Notes: generated by a model not told the origin, from the sequence alone. Shown: positions 42,802-52,921, counted from the stretch's first letter. The stretch: 54,820 nt of DNA from an uncultured Clostridia bacterium (GCA_947585795.1 CANPXG010000009.1:1-54820); one strand, 5' to 3'. A program made the numbers and translations.

Positions 42802-45381
42802 TCAGTTTTTGTACGCTTTTTTCATAATTTCCTCAATTTCCTTAACAAGCGGAAGCTTCGGGTTCGCTGTCGTGCACTGATCCTCAAACGCCTTATCCGC
42901 AATTTCGGAAAGTTTGTTCATGTACGTTTCCTCGTCAATTCCGCACTCGGCGAACGACAGAGGCTCGTTTACTTCTTTCATCAGTCCCACAACAGCGTCT
43001 ATAAGGCTCTTTACGCCCTCAGCGGTCGTTTTCGCGGGAAGTCCCAAAGCAGCCGCGATTTCGGCGTACTTCTCGTCCGCCACGAACTTGTTGTATTTCG
43101 GGAATGATACAAACTTGGACGGTGCTGACGCGTTATACGCGATAACGTGCGGCAAAAGCACCGCGTTTGCTCTTCCGTGCGGAATATGGTACTCTCCGCC
43201 TATCTTATGCGCGATAGAGTGGTTAAGTCCGAGGAAAGCGTTCGTGAACGCCATACCGGCTATACAGCTCGCGTTGTGCATCTTTTCTCTCGCTTCCGCG
43301 TCCTCCGCGCCGTTCTTGTAGGCTCTCGGAAGATATTTGAATACAAGCTGTATCGCTTTAATGGCAAGACCGTCAGTGTAGTCGGAAGCCATAACAGAAA
43401 CGTATGCCTCAATTGCGTGCGTCAGCACGTCAAGACCGGTATCGGCTGTCGCGCTCTTAGGCAGCGACATTACGAACTGCGGATCGATGATCGCAACGTT
43501 CGGCGTGAGTTCGTAGTCCGCAAGCGGGTACTTCATGTTGTTCTTTTTGTCGGAAATAACGGCGAAGCTCGTAACCTCAGAGCCCGTTCCCGACGTTGTC
43601 GGTATCGCGACAAGCTGAGCTTTGTTCCTCATCTTCGGGAACTTGAACGCGCGCTTTCTTATGTCAAGGAAACGCAGTCTGAGCGAGTTAAAGTCAACGT
43701 CCGGATGCTCGTAGAACAGCCACATGCCTTTAGCGGCGTCCATTGCGCTTCCGCCGCCCAGCGCGATTATTACGTCGGGCTTAAATTCGTCCATCATCTT
43801 CGCGCCGCTTTGTACCGTTTCGATCGACGGATCAGGTTCAACGTCCGAGAATATCTCGCAGTGAACGTGGTCGGGTCTTTTTCTCAGGTAGTAAAGTATC
43901 TTATCCACGTATCCCAATGATACCATGCCCGGATCGGTTACTATGAACGCTCTTGAAATGTTGGGCATCTTCTCCAAATACTGTATCGAGTTGTTTTCAA
44001 AATATATTTTATCGGGTACCTTGAACCACTGCATATTAACTCTCCTCTTCGCGACTCTTTTCTGATTTATCAGATTCATTGTCGTAACGTTGCCGCTTAC
44101 GCTGTTACCGCCGTAGCTGCCGCAGCCGAGCGTCAGGGACGGTATGTTTGAGTTGTAGATGTCGCCTATCGCTCCGTGTGACGACGGTGAGTTTACGATA
44201 AGGCGGCTCGCCTTCATTCTGTCGGCAAACTTGTCTATAACGTCTTTGTCCTTCGCGTGTATAACGGCGGAGTGTCCCATACCGTGGAACATTACCATTT
44301 CTTCCGCGCGGTCTATACCCTCGTCCGCGCCTTCAACGATAAAGTACGCGAGTACAGGGCTCAATTTCTCCCTTGAAAGCGGGTATTCGGGACCTACGCC
44401 GTCAAGCTTTGCGAGAAGTATTTTCGTGCCTTCGGGTACTTTTACGCCCGCGTTTTCGGCGATCCATGACGCGCTCTTTCCCACTATGTCGGGATTTACC
44501 GCGCCTTTTTCGCTGTTTATGCAATAGTCGCTTACTTTCTTTATTTCATCGTCCTTCAGGAAGTAGCAGCCGTACTTTTTCATAAGCTTTTCAAACTTAG
44601 AGGCTATTGACTTGTCAACGATCGCCGCCTGCTCCGACGCGCAAATCATACCGTTGTCAAAGGTCTTGGAAAGTATGAGGTCGTTTACCGCCTGCTCCAA
44701 GTCCGCGCTCTTGTGAATGTAGCACGGTACGTTACCGGGACCTACGCCCAGCGCCGGTTTACCGGTCGAGTAGGCCGCTTTAACCATGCCGCTGCCGCCG
44801 GTCGCGAGTACCGTGGCAACACCCGGGTGGTTCATGAGAGCGTTCGTCGCTTCTATCGACGGGTATTCGATCCACTGTATGCAATTTTCGGGCGCGCCCG
44901 CCGCAACAGCCGCATCGAGTACGACCTTAGCCGCCGCAACGCTGCACTTCTGAGCCGACGGGTGGAAGCCGAAGATTATCGGATTTCTCGACTTGATGCA
45001 GATAAGCGCCTTAAAGAGCGTCGTGGAAGTCGGGTTCGTAACCGGCGTTACGCCGCATACCACGCCTACCGGCTCCGCTATTACCTCATAGTCCTCAAGG
45101 TCGTTTTCCTCGATTATACCCACGGTTTTTTCGTTCTTTATCGAGTGATACACATACTCGGTAGCGAACATGTTTTTCGTTATCTTGTCCTCGTATACGC
45201 CTCTTCCTGTTTCCTCGACAGCCATTTTTGCAAGCTCCATGTGCTTGTCAAGTCCGGCAAGCGTCATCGCCTTAACGATAGCGTCGATTTTCTCCTGGTC
45301 AAAGCTCATAAACTCCTCGAGCGCCTTGCGCGCTTTCTTGACGTAACCGTCGATCATTTCGTTTACATTTACTTCCGCCAT
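42802..45381 (-). CDS. adhE: Bifunctional acetaldehyde-CoA/alcohol dehydrogenase
   Basis: Converts acetyl-CoA to ethanol in two NADH-dependent steps in anaerobic fermentation. The 859 residues hold an N-terminal ALDH domain (GVVCGVTPVTNPTSTTLFKA; catalytic Cys in DNGMICASEQ) and a C-terminal Fe-dependent ADH domain (ALGGGSAMDAAKGMW, TSGTGSEVTSFAV, HAIEAYVS, NHSIAHKIGGEYHIPHGRAN with iron-binding His). Start at 45381 set by AGGAGG. A promoter with an overlapping Rex-like operator lies upstream. It is a single-gene unit. Confidence 0.97.
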   Translation of the reverse strand: MAEVNVNEMIDGYVKKARKALEEFMSFDQEKIDAIVKAMTLAGLDKHMELAKMAVEETGRGVYEDKITKNMFATEYVYHSIKNEKTVGIIEENDLEDYEVIAEPVGVVCGVTPVTNPTSTTLFKALICIKSRNPIIFGFHPSAQKCSVAAAKVVLDAAVAAGAPENCIQWIEYPSIEATNALMNHPGVATVLATGGSGMVKAAYSTGKPALGVGPGNVPCYIHKSADLEQAVNDLILSKTFDNGMICASEQAAIVDKSIASKFEKLMKKYGCYFLKDDEIKKVSDYCINSEKGAVNPDIVGKSASWIAENAGVKVPEGTKILLAKLDGVGPEYPLSREKLSPVLAYFIVEGADEGIDRAEEMVMFHGMGHSAVIHAKDKDVIDKFADRMKASRLIVNSPSSHGAIGDIYNSNIPSLTLGCGSYGGNSVSGNVTTMNLINQKRVAKRRVNMQWFKVPDKIYFENNSIQYLEKMPNISRAFIVTDPGMVSLGYVDKILYYLRKRPDHVHCEIFSDVEPDPSIETVQSGAKMMDEFKPDVIIALGGGSAMDAAKGMWLFYEHPDVDFNSLRLRFLDIRKRAFKFPKMRNKAQLVAIPTTSGTGSEVTSFAVISDKKNNMKYPLADYELTPNVAIIDPQFVMSLPKSATADTGLDVLTHAIEAYVSVMASDYTDGLAIKAIQLVFKYLPRAYKNGAEDAEAREKMHNASCIAGMAFTNAFLGLNHSIAHKIGGEYHIPHGRANAVLLPHVIAYNASAPSKFVSFPKYNKFVADEKYAEIAAALGLPAKTTAEGVKSLIDAVVGLMKEVNEPLSFAECGIDEETYMNKLSEIADKAFEDQCTTANPKLPLVKEIEEIMKKAYKN

Positions 45382-45425
45382 AATATTACCTCCTGAATAT
45401 TGGTTAATTGTTTTTATATGCAATC

Positions 45426-45452
45426 GATAAAAAATATCGTTATTTTTTTATC
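45426..45452 (-). promoter_or_regulatory. Inverted repeat in the adhE leader
   Basis: GATAAAAAA and TTTTTTATC, 9-bp arms over nine bases, within the roughly 80-base untranslated leader. May stabilise the mRNA or hold back read-through. Confidence 0.45.
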
Positions 45453-45468
45453 AATCTTCCGATAATAC

Positions 45469-45497
45469 ATTATATTTGATTGTTAAAGTTTTGTCAA
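45469..45497 (-). promoter_or_regulatory. Promoter of adhE with Rex-like operator
   Basis: Minus strand TTGACA, 17-base spacer, TATAAT. Plus-strand bases 45480-45497 read TTGTTAA-AGTT-TTGTCAA, 12 of 14 to the clostridial Rex palindrome TTGTTAAnnnnTTAACAA, covering the -35 and spacer. Confidence 0.7.
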
Positions 45498-45594
45498 TAT
45501 GTTTTTGCCTTTAAATTTATTCTTTGTTAATACTATATAAAAAATACGCGTCAGCGCGCGGCATTTTCAGCTTTTAAAACAAAGACGGATTTAA

Positions 45595-45629
45595 TAAAAA
45601 ACGAGGGCGACACGTTAAGCGGCGCCCCC
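45595..45629 (-). terminator. Terminator of the der-trkH operon
   Basis: Minus strand GGGGGCG and CGCCCTC pair (one wobble) around a small inner stem, followed by GTTTTTT. Confidence 0.72.
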
Positions 45630-45638
45630 GTAATTTAA

Positions 45639-47081
45639 TCAGTTTCTTTTCCATATACGCGGTGAGAAGAGCAGGAGTATGGGATAGAGTTCCAGTCTGC
45701 CCGCCAGCATATCTATTGACATAACTATTTTTGACAGAACCGAAAAGCTGCTGTAATTGCCCATAGGTCCGACTGTCGAAAGTCCCGGTCCGATATTGTT
45801 CGTAACTGATATTACCGACGTCACCGTAGTTGCAAAATCCATATTGTCAAGACTGACAATAAGAATTGATATACCCATAAACAGCATGTATACCACGAAG
45901 TACGCAAGCACGCCGCGTACTACGGTGTCCTCGACGCTCTTACCGTCCGTCTTGACCGACAGCACGCTTCTCGGGCTTGCGGCTTTCCTTACGGCGTGGT
46001 ACGCGGTTTTAAGGAGTATAACGACGCGTATTACCTTCATACCGCCGCCCGTGGAACCGGCACAGCCGCCCATCAGCATCAGAAGCGTGAGTATGATTTG
46101 TGACAGCATAGGCCATTGCACAAAATCCGCTGTCGAGTAGCCCGTTGTGGTCACTATGGACGTTACCTGGAAGAACGAGTATCGAAGGGAATTTGCGACC
46201 GTGTGGTAGATCGGCATAATATTGATCATTATGATCACGGTGGCGGCTGCTATAACTCCCAAATACCATTTGATTTCGTCGTTGCCGCGCACTTGCGAAA
46301 ATTTACGGATTATGAACAGGTAGTATATGTTGAAGTTTATGCCGAACATCATCATAAATATTGCCACGATGTATTCAATATACGCGCTGTCATAATAGCC
46401 TATGGACGCGTTCTTAATACCGAAACCGCCGGTACCCGCCGTGCCGAAGGCGTGTACAATACTGTCAAAAAGCGGCATGCCGCCGATAAGTAAAAATATG
46501 GTTTCAAGCACGGTAAGCGCTATATATATCATGTACAGTATGCGTATCGAGAACTGCCATTTGCTCGTAAGCTTTCCCACTACCGGTCCCGGCATTTCCG
46601 CACGCATCATATAAGTCGTTCGCGTGTCCTTCGCGGAAAGTATCGCCATAGTGAACACGAGCACACCCATACCGCCGAGCCAATGCGTAAAGCTGCGCCA
46701 AAAGAGCAGACTGCGGTTCATCGTTTCCACGTCCGTGAGTATCGTCGAACCGGTCGTCGTAAATCCCGACACTGTTTCAAAGAAACAATCTATGAAACTC
46801 GGTATCGCGCCACTGATGTAAAACGGCAGCGCACCTACGAGTGATATTAAAATCCAGCCGAGCGCCACTATTACCATACCTTCTCTGACGTACAATCCCT
46901 TATCCTTCGGCGCTTTTAACGACACTACCGTTCCGATGACCACCGATATGATTATCGGTATCAGGTACGCTATGGCTATTCCCTCTTTATAGTATACCGA
47001 CAGGAACAGCGGCAGAAGCATTGTCGCCGCTATGACCGTTAAAATACGTCCCACCGAGTACGCTATCATTCTTAAATTCAT
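45639..47081 (-). CDS. trkH: Potassium uptake channel subunit, TrkH/KtrB family
   Basis: A 480-residue membrane protein with the four pore-loop repeats of the family (SGFTTTGSTIL; GTAGTGGFGIKNAS; TTTGYSTADF; VTNNIGPGLSTVGPMG) and the conserved GGCAGSTGGGMKVIR between them. It imports K+ together with the cytoplasmic RCK protein encoded 14 bp upstream. Length is typical of TrkH. Confidence 0.93.
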   Translation of the reverse strand: MNLRMIAYSVGRILTVIAATMLLPLFLSVYYKEGIAIAYLIPIIISVVIGTVVSLKAPKDKGLYVREGMVIVALGWILISLVGALPFYISGAIPSFIDCFFETVSGFTTTGSTILTDVETMNRSLLFWRSFTHWLGGMGVLVFTMAILSAKDTRTTYMMRAEMPGPVVGKLTSKWQFSIRILYMIYIALTVLETIFLLIGGMPLFDSIVHAFGTAGTGGFGIKNASIGYYDSAYIEYIVAIFMMMFGINFNIYYLFIIRKFSQVRGNDEIKWYLGVIAAATVIIMINIMPIYHTVANSLRYSFFQVTSIVTTTGYSTADFVQWPMLSQIILTLLMLMGGCAGSTGGGMKVIRVVILLKTAYHAVRKAASPRSVLSVKTDGKSVEDTVVRGVLAYFVVYMLFMGISILIVSLDNMDFATTVTSVISVTNNIGPGLSTVGPMGNYSSFSVLSKIVMSIDMLAGRLELYPILLLFSPRIWKRN

Positions 47082-47095
47082 AATACTATCCCTTC

Positions 47096-48448
47096 CTATG
47101 CAAGTATGTCGCTGAGAGTGGTAAGCGGCTTCGTCGTAACCACCACTACCGTGTCGCCGACAGCGATTTGGCTGCTGCCGTCGGGTACGAATACTTTGTT
47201 GTTCCTCATAATCGCCGCTATAAGGATATTCTTATCAATTTTTATCTGCGATAACGGCTTCGACGTAAGCTCAGACGCTTTATTTACTATAAATTCCATA
47301 GCCTCCGCCTTATTGTCAACTATTCGGTAAAGCGTCACTATTTCTGTGTCCTTCGCGGAATTCATGGCGCGCGCGTAACGGATTATCATATCCGCCGTTA
47401 TGTTTTTCGGGGTTACTATACTGTACACTCCCGAATTTTCCATAAGGTCGGAGAATGAGATACGGTTTACTTTTGTGACGATTTTGTCAACGTTTCTCGT
47501 CTTTGCGTACATGGATATTATCATGTTTTCCTCGTCGATACCTGTGAGCGCGACGAGCGCGTCAACTCTGTCAATACCTTCCTCGGCGAGCACGTTCCTG
47601 TCGGTACCGTCGCCGCACACAACGTCAGCCTTAGGCAGATATTCGGCAAGCTCCTGACAGCGATCCATGTTGCTCTCGATTATTTTTACCTGCATACCAC
47701 TCTCGATAAGAAGTCTTGCGAGGTAAAAGGATATGCGTCCGCCGCCTATAAGTATTACGGACTTGAGTTTCTTTTGTATCACGCCTATCTCACGCATAAA
47801 CTGCGTCAAATCACTGTGCGACGCGGTTATGTGAAGCTTATCTCCGGCTTCTATGACAAAGTCACCGTTAGGTATATACACGTTATTCGCGCGCTGAACG
47901 GCGCATATGAGCACCTTGATCTTATACTTTTTGTATATTTCGTATATCGCTTTACCGCAAAGCGCGTTATCGTCACCGACGTTGAACTCGATAAGCTCTA
48001 TGCGTCCTTTCGCAAACGTTTCCGTATTCATCGCCGCCGGGAAACGGAGTATTCTCGATATTTCGCTCGCGGTCGCGTATTCGGGGTTTACTATGAGGTC
48101 TATACCCAAAGCGCTTCTCATAAAGTCAAGCTGCTTAAAGTATATTCTGTTCCTCACCCTCGCAACGCAGCGCTCCGCACCGAGCTTCTTCGCCATTACG
48201 GTGGAAAGCGCGTTGTTCTCGTCGTTTTCGGTCACGGCAATAAATAAGTCCGCGCGTCTTACCTCCGCTTCGTTAAGCGTTTCGAGCGATGTGCCGTTTC
48301 CGTTTACGCATCTTACATCGTAGCTTTCCTCAACCTGCTCGCACACGGAAGGCTTAATGTCTATAAGAATGACGTTGCTGCCCTCGTTGTTAAAGTCCTC
48401 CACAAGCTTTCTTCCGATTTTTCCTCCGCCAACTACTACAACATTCAT
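47096..48448 (-). CDS. trkA: Trk potassium transport regulatory subunit, NAD-binding
   Basis: A 450-residue cytoplasmic gating subunit with two RCK units: first Rossmann GxGxxG in VVVGGGKIGRKLVEDF, then TrkA-C, a second Rossmann ILIGGGRISFYLARLL near residue 230, and a final TrkA-C. Full two-unit length, as in Enterobacteria and many Clostridia. Followed by trkH. Confidence 0.94.
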   Translation of the reverse strand: MNVVVVGGGKIGRKLVEDFNNEGSNVILIDIKPSVCEQVEESYDVRCVNGNGTSLETLNEAEVRRADLFIAVTENDENNALSTVMAKKLGAERCVARVRNRIYFKQLDFMRSALGIDLIVNPEYATASEISRILRFPAAMNTETFAKGRIELIEFNVGDDNALCGKAIYEIYKKYKIKVLICAVQRANNVYIPNGDFVIEAGDKLHITASHSDLTQFMREIGVIQKKLKSVILIGGGRISFYLARLLIESGMQVKIIESNMDRCQELAEYLPKADVVCGDGTDRNVLAEEGIDRVDALVALTGIDEENMIISMYAKTRNVDKIVTKVNRISFSDLMENSGVYSIVTPKNITADMIIRYARAMNSAKDTEIVTLYRIVDNKAEAMEFIVNKASELTSKPLSQIKIDKNILIAAIMRNNKVFVPDGSSQIAVGDTVVVVTTKPLTTLSDILA

Positions 48449-48485
48449 ATTAAATACTTACTCCTTCCAAAACGCTTGAACCGCG

Positions 48486-49475
48486 TCAAGCCTCTTCCCT
48501 TTTCTCGCGCGTCATAAGCCGAAGCACGGCTTCCTTCGCATTTTTACCGTTATATAATATGTTGTACGCCTCTTCGACGATAGGCATTTCAACACCGTAT
48601 TTCTTAGCCATTTCGTAAGCGGCTGTCGCCGTGTTCACGCCCTCGACCACCATGTGGACGCTTTCAAGCGTTTCTTCAAGGCTCTTTCCCTGTCCCAAAA
48701 GTATGCCGGCTCTGCGGTTACGCGAGTGCATACTCGTGCAGGTCACTATTAAATCGCCTATGCCCGAAAGTCCCATAAACGTCCTTTCATCCGCGCCCAT
48801 CGCTTTACCGAGCCTTGCTATCTCGGCAAGTCCGCGCGTTATAAGCGCCGCTTTCGTATTATCTCCGTAACCCAAGCCGTCGCTTATACCGGCACACAGT
48901 GCGATCACGTTTTTGAGCGCGCCGCCAAGCTCCACTCCTATCATGTCGGTTGAAGTGTATACGCGGAACATATCTCCCATGAAAACGTCCTGTATGAACT
49001 TAGCCGTTTCCTTATTCCCCGAAGCCACAACGTTTGTTGTCGGCAGCCCGCGCGACACCTCCTCCGCGTGCGACGGTCCACTCATCACGGATATATCCGC
49101 CTGCGGGATCTCCTGCTTATAAACCTCGGAAAGTCTTAAAAGCGTACCTTCTTCAAGTCCCTTGGATATATTTACTATCCTTTGCCCGTCTTTCACTATG
49201 GGCGCAAGCTGTTTCGCGGTGGTGCGCGTCGCGGGCGACGGAGCAGCCGTTATTACGAGCTCCGCGTCGTTTACACATTCGCCCATATCGTGAGTACAGT
49301 AAATATTTTCGGGAAATTTTACTTCGGGCAAAAATTCTTTGTTTTCACGGTCACGGTTGAGCCTGTCCGTTTCCTCCTGTATCCATGACCACAGGTAAAC
49401 GTTGTGCCCCCTCTTTGCAAGCATCACGGCTATTGCCGTTCCCCATCCTCCGGAGCCTATTACGGCGATTTTCAT
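48486..49475 (-). CDS. gpsA: Glycerol-3-phosphate dehydrogenase (NAD(P)+)
   Basis: Makes sn-glycerol-3-phosphate from DHAP for phospholipid synthesis. 329 residues: dinucleotide-binding IGSGGWGTAIAVMLA, AAPSPATRTT, MSGPSHAEEVSRGLPTT, catalytic Lys in GGALKNVIALCAGI, and GLSGIGDLIVTCTSMHSRNR. The ATG at 49475 is preferred over one two codons earlier because GGGAGG is then eight bases away. It sits eight bases or so after plsY, the acyltransferase using its product. Confidence 0.95.
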   Translation of the reverse strand: MKIAVIGSGGWGTAIAVMLAKRGHNVYLWSWIQEETDRLNRDRENKEFLPEVKFPENIYCTHDMGECVNDAELVITAAPSPATRTTAKQLAPIVKDGQRIVNISKGLEEGTLLRLSEVYKQEIPQADISVMSGPSHAEEVSRGLPTTNVVASGNKETAKFIQDVFMGDMFRVYTSTDMIGVELGGALKNVIALCAGISDGLGYGDNTKAALITRGLAEIARLGKAMGADERTFMGLSGIGDLIVTCTSMHSRNRRAGILLGQGKSLEETLESVHMVVEGVNTATAAYEMAKKYGVEMPIVEEAYNILYNGKNAKEAVLRLMTREKREEA

Positions 49476-49488
49476 ATGCATGACCTCC

Positions 49489-50193
49489 CTATTTATCGGT
49501 AAAGCTTAATTTATTTTCCGTTCCGTTTATCAGCCTTTTTATATTGGCGTGGTGGCGGAGTATGATCAGTGCGCCAAGCAGCACTGCGCATACAAAACAC
49601 ACCGTATTCACCGGTTCTTGCATCAGTATTCGCGTTCCCTCTATCAATATGTAAGATACACAGCCCAGTACCGATCCGAGCGAAACGTACCTTGTAATTG
49701 CCATGATCAGTATGGCGAACACCGCAACGATAAGTCCGACCTTCCAGTCAAGCGTCATCACAACACCCAGCGCCGTCGCAACGCCTTTGCCTCCCTTAAA
49801 GCCGAAGAATACCGGGAAACAGTGTCCGAGCATAACCATCAGTCCGGCTATGTACGGAAGCGCTTCGCACAGCGTATCATCAACGCCTGCTGTGTTTATC
49901 GCGTATGAACCGGGGTGAATCATTTCAAGCGTTGTGGAATCTGCAAATAGATAAAGCGCCGCGACATAGGCTAACACAACAGCCAAAACGCCTTTTGCAA
50001 TATCGCATATAAGCGTGATCACAGCAAATTTCTTGCCGTGCGTGCGGAGCATATTCGTCGCGCCCGCATTGCCGGAGCCGCTTTCACGTATGTCCTTGCC
50101 GCTTATCGCCTTTGAAATAAGTATAGAAAAATTAACCGAGCCGATCAAGTACGATACTATCGCAACGGCTGCAATACAAACAAACTTGGTCAT
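49489..50193 (-). CDS. plsY: Glycerol-3-phosphate acyltransferase PlsY
   Basis: Acylates G3P from acyl-phosphate. 234 residues with about five membrane helices and the family motifs GSGNAGATNMLRTHGKK and HCFPVFFGFKGGKGVAT. It is some 30 residues longer than usual owing to an insertion (residues about 75-108, around IHPGSYAINTAGVDD). Lies between der and gpsA in one operon, giving consecutive lipid-synthesis steps. Confidence 0.94.
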   Translation of the reverse strand: MTKFVCIAAVAIVSYLIGSVNFSILISKAISGKDIRESGSGNAGATNMLRTHGKKFAVITLICDIAKGVLAVVLAYVAALYLFADSTTLEMIHPGSYAINTAGVDDTLCEALPYIAGLMVMLGHCFPVFFGFKGGKGVATALGVVMTLDWKVGLIVAVFAILIMAITRYVSLGSVLGCVSYILIEGTRILMQEPVNTVCFVCAVLLGALIILRHHANIKRLINGTENKLSFTDK

Positions 50194-50208
50194 AACAATT
50201 CTCCCCGT

Positions 50209-51534
50209 TTACATCTTTTTTTCATTCTTTTCTCTTACTATAAACCTTATCGGCGTGCCTTCAAAGCCAAACGCTTCCCTGACCTGATTTTCTATAAAAC
50301 GCAGGTAAGAGTAGTGGAACAAATCGCGCGAGTTCGCGAACAGCACGAACGTCGGCGGGGCGGTGGACGCTTGAGTGCCATAATAGACCTTGAGCCTTCT
50401 GCCCTTGTCCGACGGCGGCTGCTGCTTCGCTATCGCCTCATTCAGCACGTCGTTCAGCATACCTGTTTTAATTCTTCTCTTATGCTGCTCGTTCACGCTT
50501 TTTATCATATCAAGGAGTTTATCGACTCTCTGTCCCGTTTTTGCGCTTATAAATATAATTTCGGCGTAGGACATAAACGCAAATTTTTCTCTTACGTTCA
50601 TGGAAAAGTTTTTCATCGTTTTGTCGTCCTTGTCCACAATGTCCCACTTATTTACGGCAAAGATACACGCTCTGCCCTGCTCGTGAGCGTAGCCCGCGAT
50701 CTTCGTGTCCTGCTCGGTAATTCCCTCGCTCGCGTCGATCATTATAACGCACACGTCGCTGCGGTCTACCGCCGCGAGTGAGCGTACAACGCTGTAGCGT
50801 TCAACAGCCTCGTCAATTTTGCCGCGCTTCCTCATGCCAGCCGTGTCTATAAACAGGAACTTGTCCCCGTCCTTTTCGTAATGAGAGTCGATAGCGTCGC
50901 GCGTCGTTCCCGCCACGTCGCTCACTATAACTCTGTTCTCACCCAAAATCTTGTTAATAAGTGACGATTTGCCCGCGTTCGGCTTGCCTATTACCGCAAC
51001 TCTTATCTCGTCCTCGTCCTCAGACGTGTCCGCGCCCTGCGGGAACCTTTTCGTCACCTCGTCGAGCAAGTCGCCCACACCCAAGCCGTGCGTCGAGGAA
51101 ACGGCTATCGGATCGCCGAGTCCCAAGTTGTAAAACTCGTAAAATTCAAACGGCACGTCGCCTATGTTGTCAACTTTATTTACCGCGAGAACTATTTCCT
51201 TCCTTGCCTTTAAAAGCATTTGCGCGACGTCCCTGTCGTTGGCGGTAACGCCATCCTTTACGTTTACCATAAGAACCACAACGTCCGCCATTTCTATGGC
51301 AAGCTGTGCCTGACGGCGCATCTGTACAAGTATTTCGTCCTTCGATGTCGGCTCGATACCGCCCGTGTCAATAAGGGTGAAATGTTTGTCAAGCCACACC
51401 GCATCGGAAAAGATCCTGTCGCGCGTCACGCCCGGCGTGTCCTCGACAATACTTATCCGTTTGCCCGTTATTTTATTAAACAGTGTTGACTTTCCCACAT
51501 TCGGTCTGCCGACTATAGCCACTATCGGTTTCAT
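50209..51534 (-). CDS. der: Ribosome-assembly GTPase Der (EngA)
   Basis: 441 residues with two tandem GTPase domains (G1 IVGRPNVGKSTLFNKI and VIGKPNAGKSSLINKI; G3 DTGGIEP and DTAGMRK; G4 NKVD and NKWD) followed by a KH-like domain. Needed for 50S assembly. The start is three bases after the DUF512 stop. Confidence 0.97.
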   Translation of the reverse strand: MKPIVAIVGRPNVGKSTLFNKITGKRISIVEDTPGVTRDRIFSDAVWLDKHFTLIDTGGIEPTSKDEILVQMRRQAQLAIEMADVVVLMVNVKDGVTANDRDVAQMLLKARKEIVLAVNKVDNIGDVPFEFYEFYNLGLGDPIAVSSTHGLGVGDLLDEVTKRFPQGADTSEDEDEIRVAVIGKPNAGKSSLINKILGENRVIVSDVAGTTRDAIDSHYEKDGDKFLFIDTAGMRKRGKIDEAVERYSVVRSLAAVDRSDVCVIMIDASEGITEQDTKIAGYAHEQGRACIFAVNKWDIVDKDDKTMKNFSMNVREKFAFMSYAEIIFISAKTGQRVDKLLDMIKSVNEQHKRRIKTGMLNDVLNEAIAKQQPPSDKGRRLKVYYGTQASTAPPTFVLFANSRDLFHYSYLRFIENQVREAFGFEGTPIRFIVREKNEKKM

Positions 51535-51537
51535 ATT

Positions 51538-52860
51538 TTAAAACTCCAATTCCTCTCCGAGTATTTTCTCCACAAATTCGTATCCGTCATTCGTTACGGA
51601 AATAACCTTCACATTGAGCGCTTTTTCAACGTCACCGACGGTCGTGTCGTCAAGGAATATGCCATCGTTATCGCGAAGCATACTGTCCGGTATAAAAAGC
51701 GTGTCAGCGGTTATTTTGCCTTCAAGAGCGCTTATTATGTCACAGCCGCAGACAAGTCCGGAAACGGTTACGCCGCCTCCGAAAAAGTTATTTTTTATCG
51801 GGTACACGTCTATTTTTACGCCCTCGCACCGTTGCTCAATTACTTTTGCGAGTCCTCTTATAAATTCGTACGCGATCTCACCCGTAGCCACCGCAACGTG
51901 TCTTTCACGTTTTTTCGGCTTTAAAAGACGCATCGCGCCGTCAAATTCCTCCTTCATACTCGCGATAAGTCCCACGCCGTTCTCAAGCTGCGGAAAGCCC
52001 TCATAGCAATCGGCGCTCGGTACGGGAATACCCGCGTTTACGTAGAACTCGTCCGAAAGATACACAAGACGCGTGCCGTATTTTTCAAGAAATTCCTTCT
52101 GTATATTTTCCACGAAGCGAACCGTTTCAGCGCTTGTTTCCTTTGTGAACGGCTTTATTGAGTAAAGTCCGTCACGGTATCGCGTAAGTCCTACGGGTAC
52201 GACGGAAATGCTGCTCACGTTCGGATAAAGCTCGCCAAGGTCTGTAAGCGTGCGTCTTAAATGCTCGCCGTCGTTAATTTCGGGGCACAAGACTATTTGA
52301 CAATTCATGTAAATATCGTTTTTCGCGAAGCGCTTCATTATGTCAAGGCACTTGCCCGCGAAGCGGTTATTAAGCATCATGCATCGAAGCTTTGGCTCGG
52401 TCGCGTGCACGCTCACATTTATCGGTGATACGCGCATTTTTATAAGGCTTTCTATTTCCTCGTCGGAAAGGTTGGTCAGCGTCACATAATTGCCCTGCAA
52501 AAATGACAGACGCGTGTCGTCGTCCTTAAAGTAGACCGTTTCGCGCATACCCTTCGGGAGCTGGTCGATAAAGCAGAAAATACACTTGTTTGTGCAGCTT
52601 TGCGCCTCGTCGATAAGTCCCTCGGAGAACTCAACGCCTATGTCCTCATAGTCGTTTTCAACCGTTATAAACTCGGTCGTGCCGTCCTTTTTCAATACCT
52701 CGAGCGTGACCTCGCACTCCGTGGTAAGATAGCGGTACTCGAGAATATCGTGAAACGCATGTCCGTTCACGCTTACGAGCACGTCGCCCTCGCGAAGTCC
52801 CGCTTCGTCGGCAACGCTGCCCGGTTCGACGTATTTAATTGTCGTGTCTGCCTTTCTCAT
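51538..52860 (-). CDS. DUF512/PDZ radical SAM protein
   Basis: 440 residues: an N-terminal PDZ-like domain (residues 10-75, VEPGSVADEAGLREGDVLVS), a radical SAM cysteine motif CTNKCIFCFIDQLPKG, and the C-terminal DUF512 region (PIKNNFFGGGVTVSGLVCG). The Cx3CxxC spacing implies a 4Fe-4S/SAM enzyme; the substrate is unknown. The conserved neighbourhood with der suggests a link to ribosome or tRNA metabolism, which is inference. First gene of the operon to trkH. Confidence 0.88.
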   Translation of the reverse strand: MRKADTTIKYVEPGSVADEAGLREGDVLVSVNGHAFHDILEYRYLTTECEVTLEVLKKDGTTEFITVENDYEDIGVEFSEGLIDEAQSCTNKCIFCFIDQLPKGMRETVYFKDDDTRLSFLQGNYVTLTNLSDEEIESLIKMRVSPINVSVHATEPKLRCMMLNNRFAGKCLDIMKRFAKNDIYMNCQIVLCPEINDGEHLRRTLTDLGELYPNVSSISVVPVGLTRYRDGLYSIKPFTKETSAETVRFVENIQKEFLEKYGTRLVYLSDEFYVNAGIPVPSADCYEGFPQLENGVGLIASMKEEFDGAMRLLKPKKRERHVAVATGEIAYEFIRGLAKVIEQRCEGVKIDVYPIKNNFFGGGVTVSGLVCGCDIISALEGKITADTLFIPDSMLRDNDGIFLDDTTVGDVEKALNVKVISVTNDGYEFVEKILGEELEF

Positions 52861-52892
52861 ACTATCCCCCGAAGCGTTATTTTCCGTTGAAT

Positions 52893-52921
52893 ATTATCTC
52901 ACAAAGTGCTAAAATAATCAA
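52893..52921 (-). promoter_or_regulatory. Promoter of the DUF512-der-plsY-gpsA-trkAH operon
   Basis: Minus strand TTGATT, 17-base spacer, GATAAT, about 33 bases before the start codon. Confidence 0.68.
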
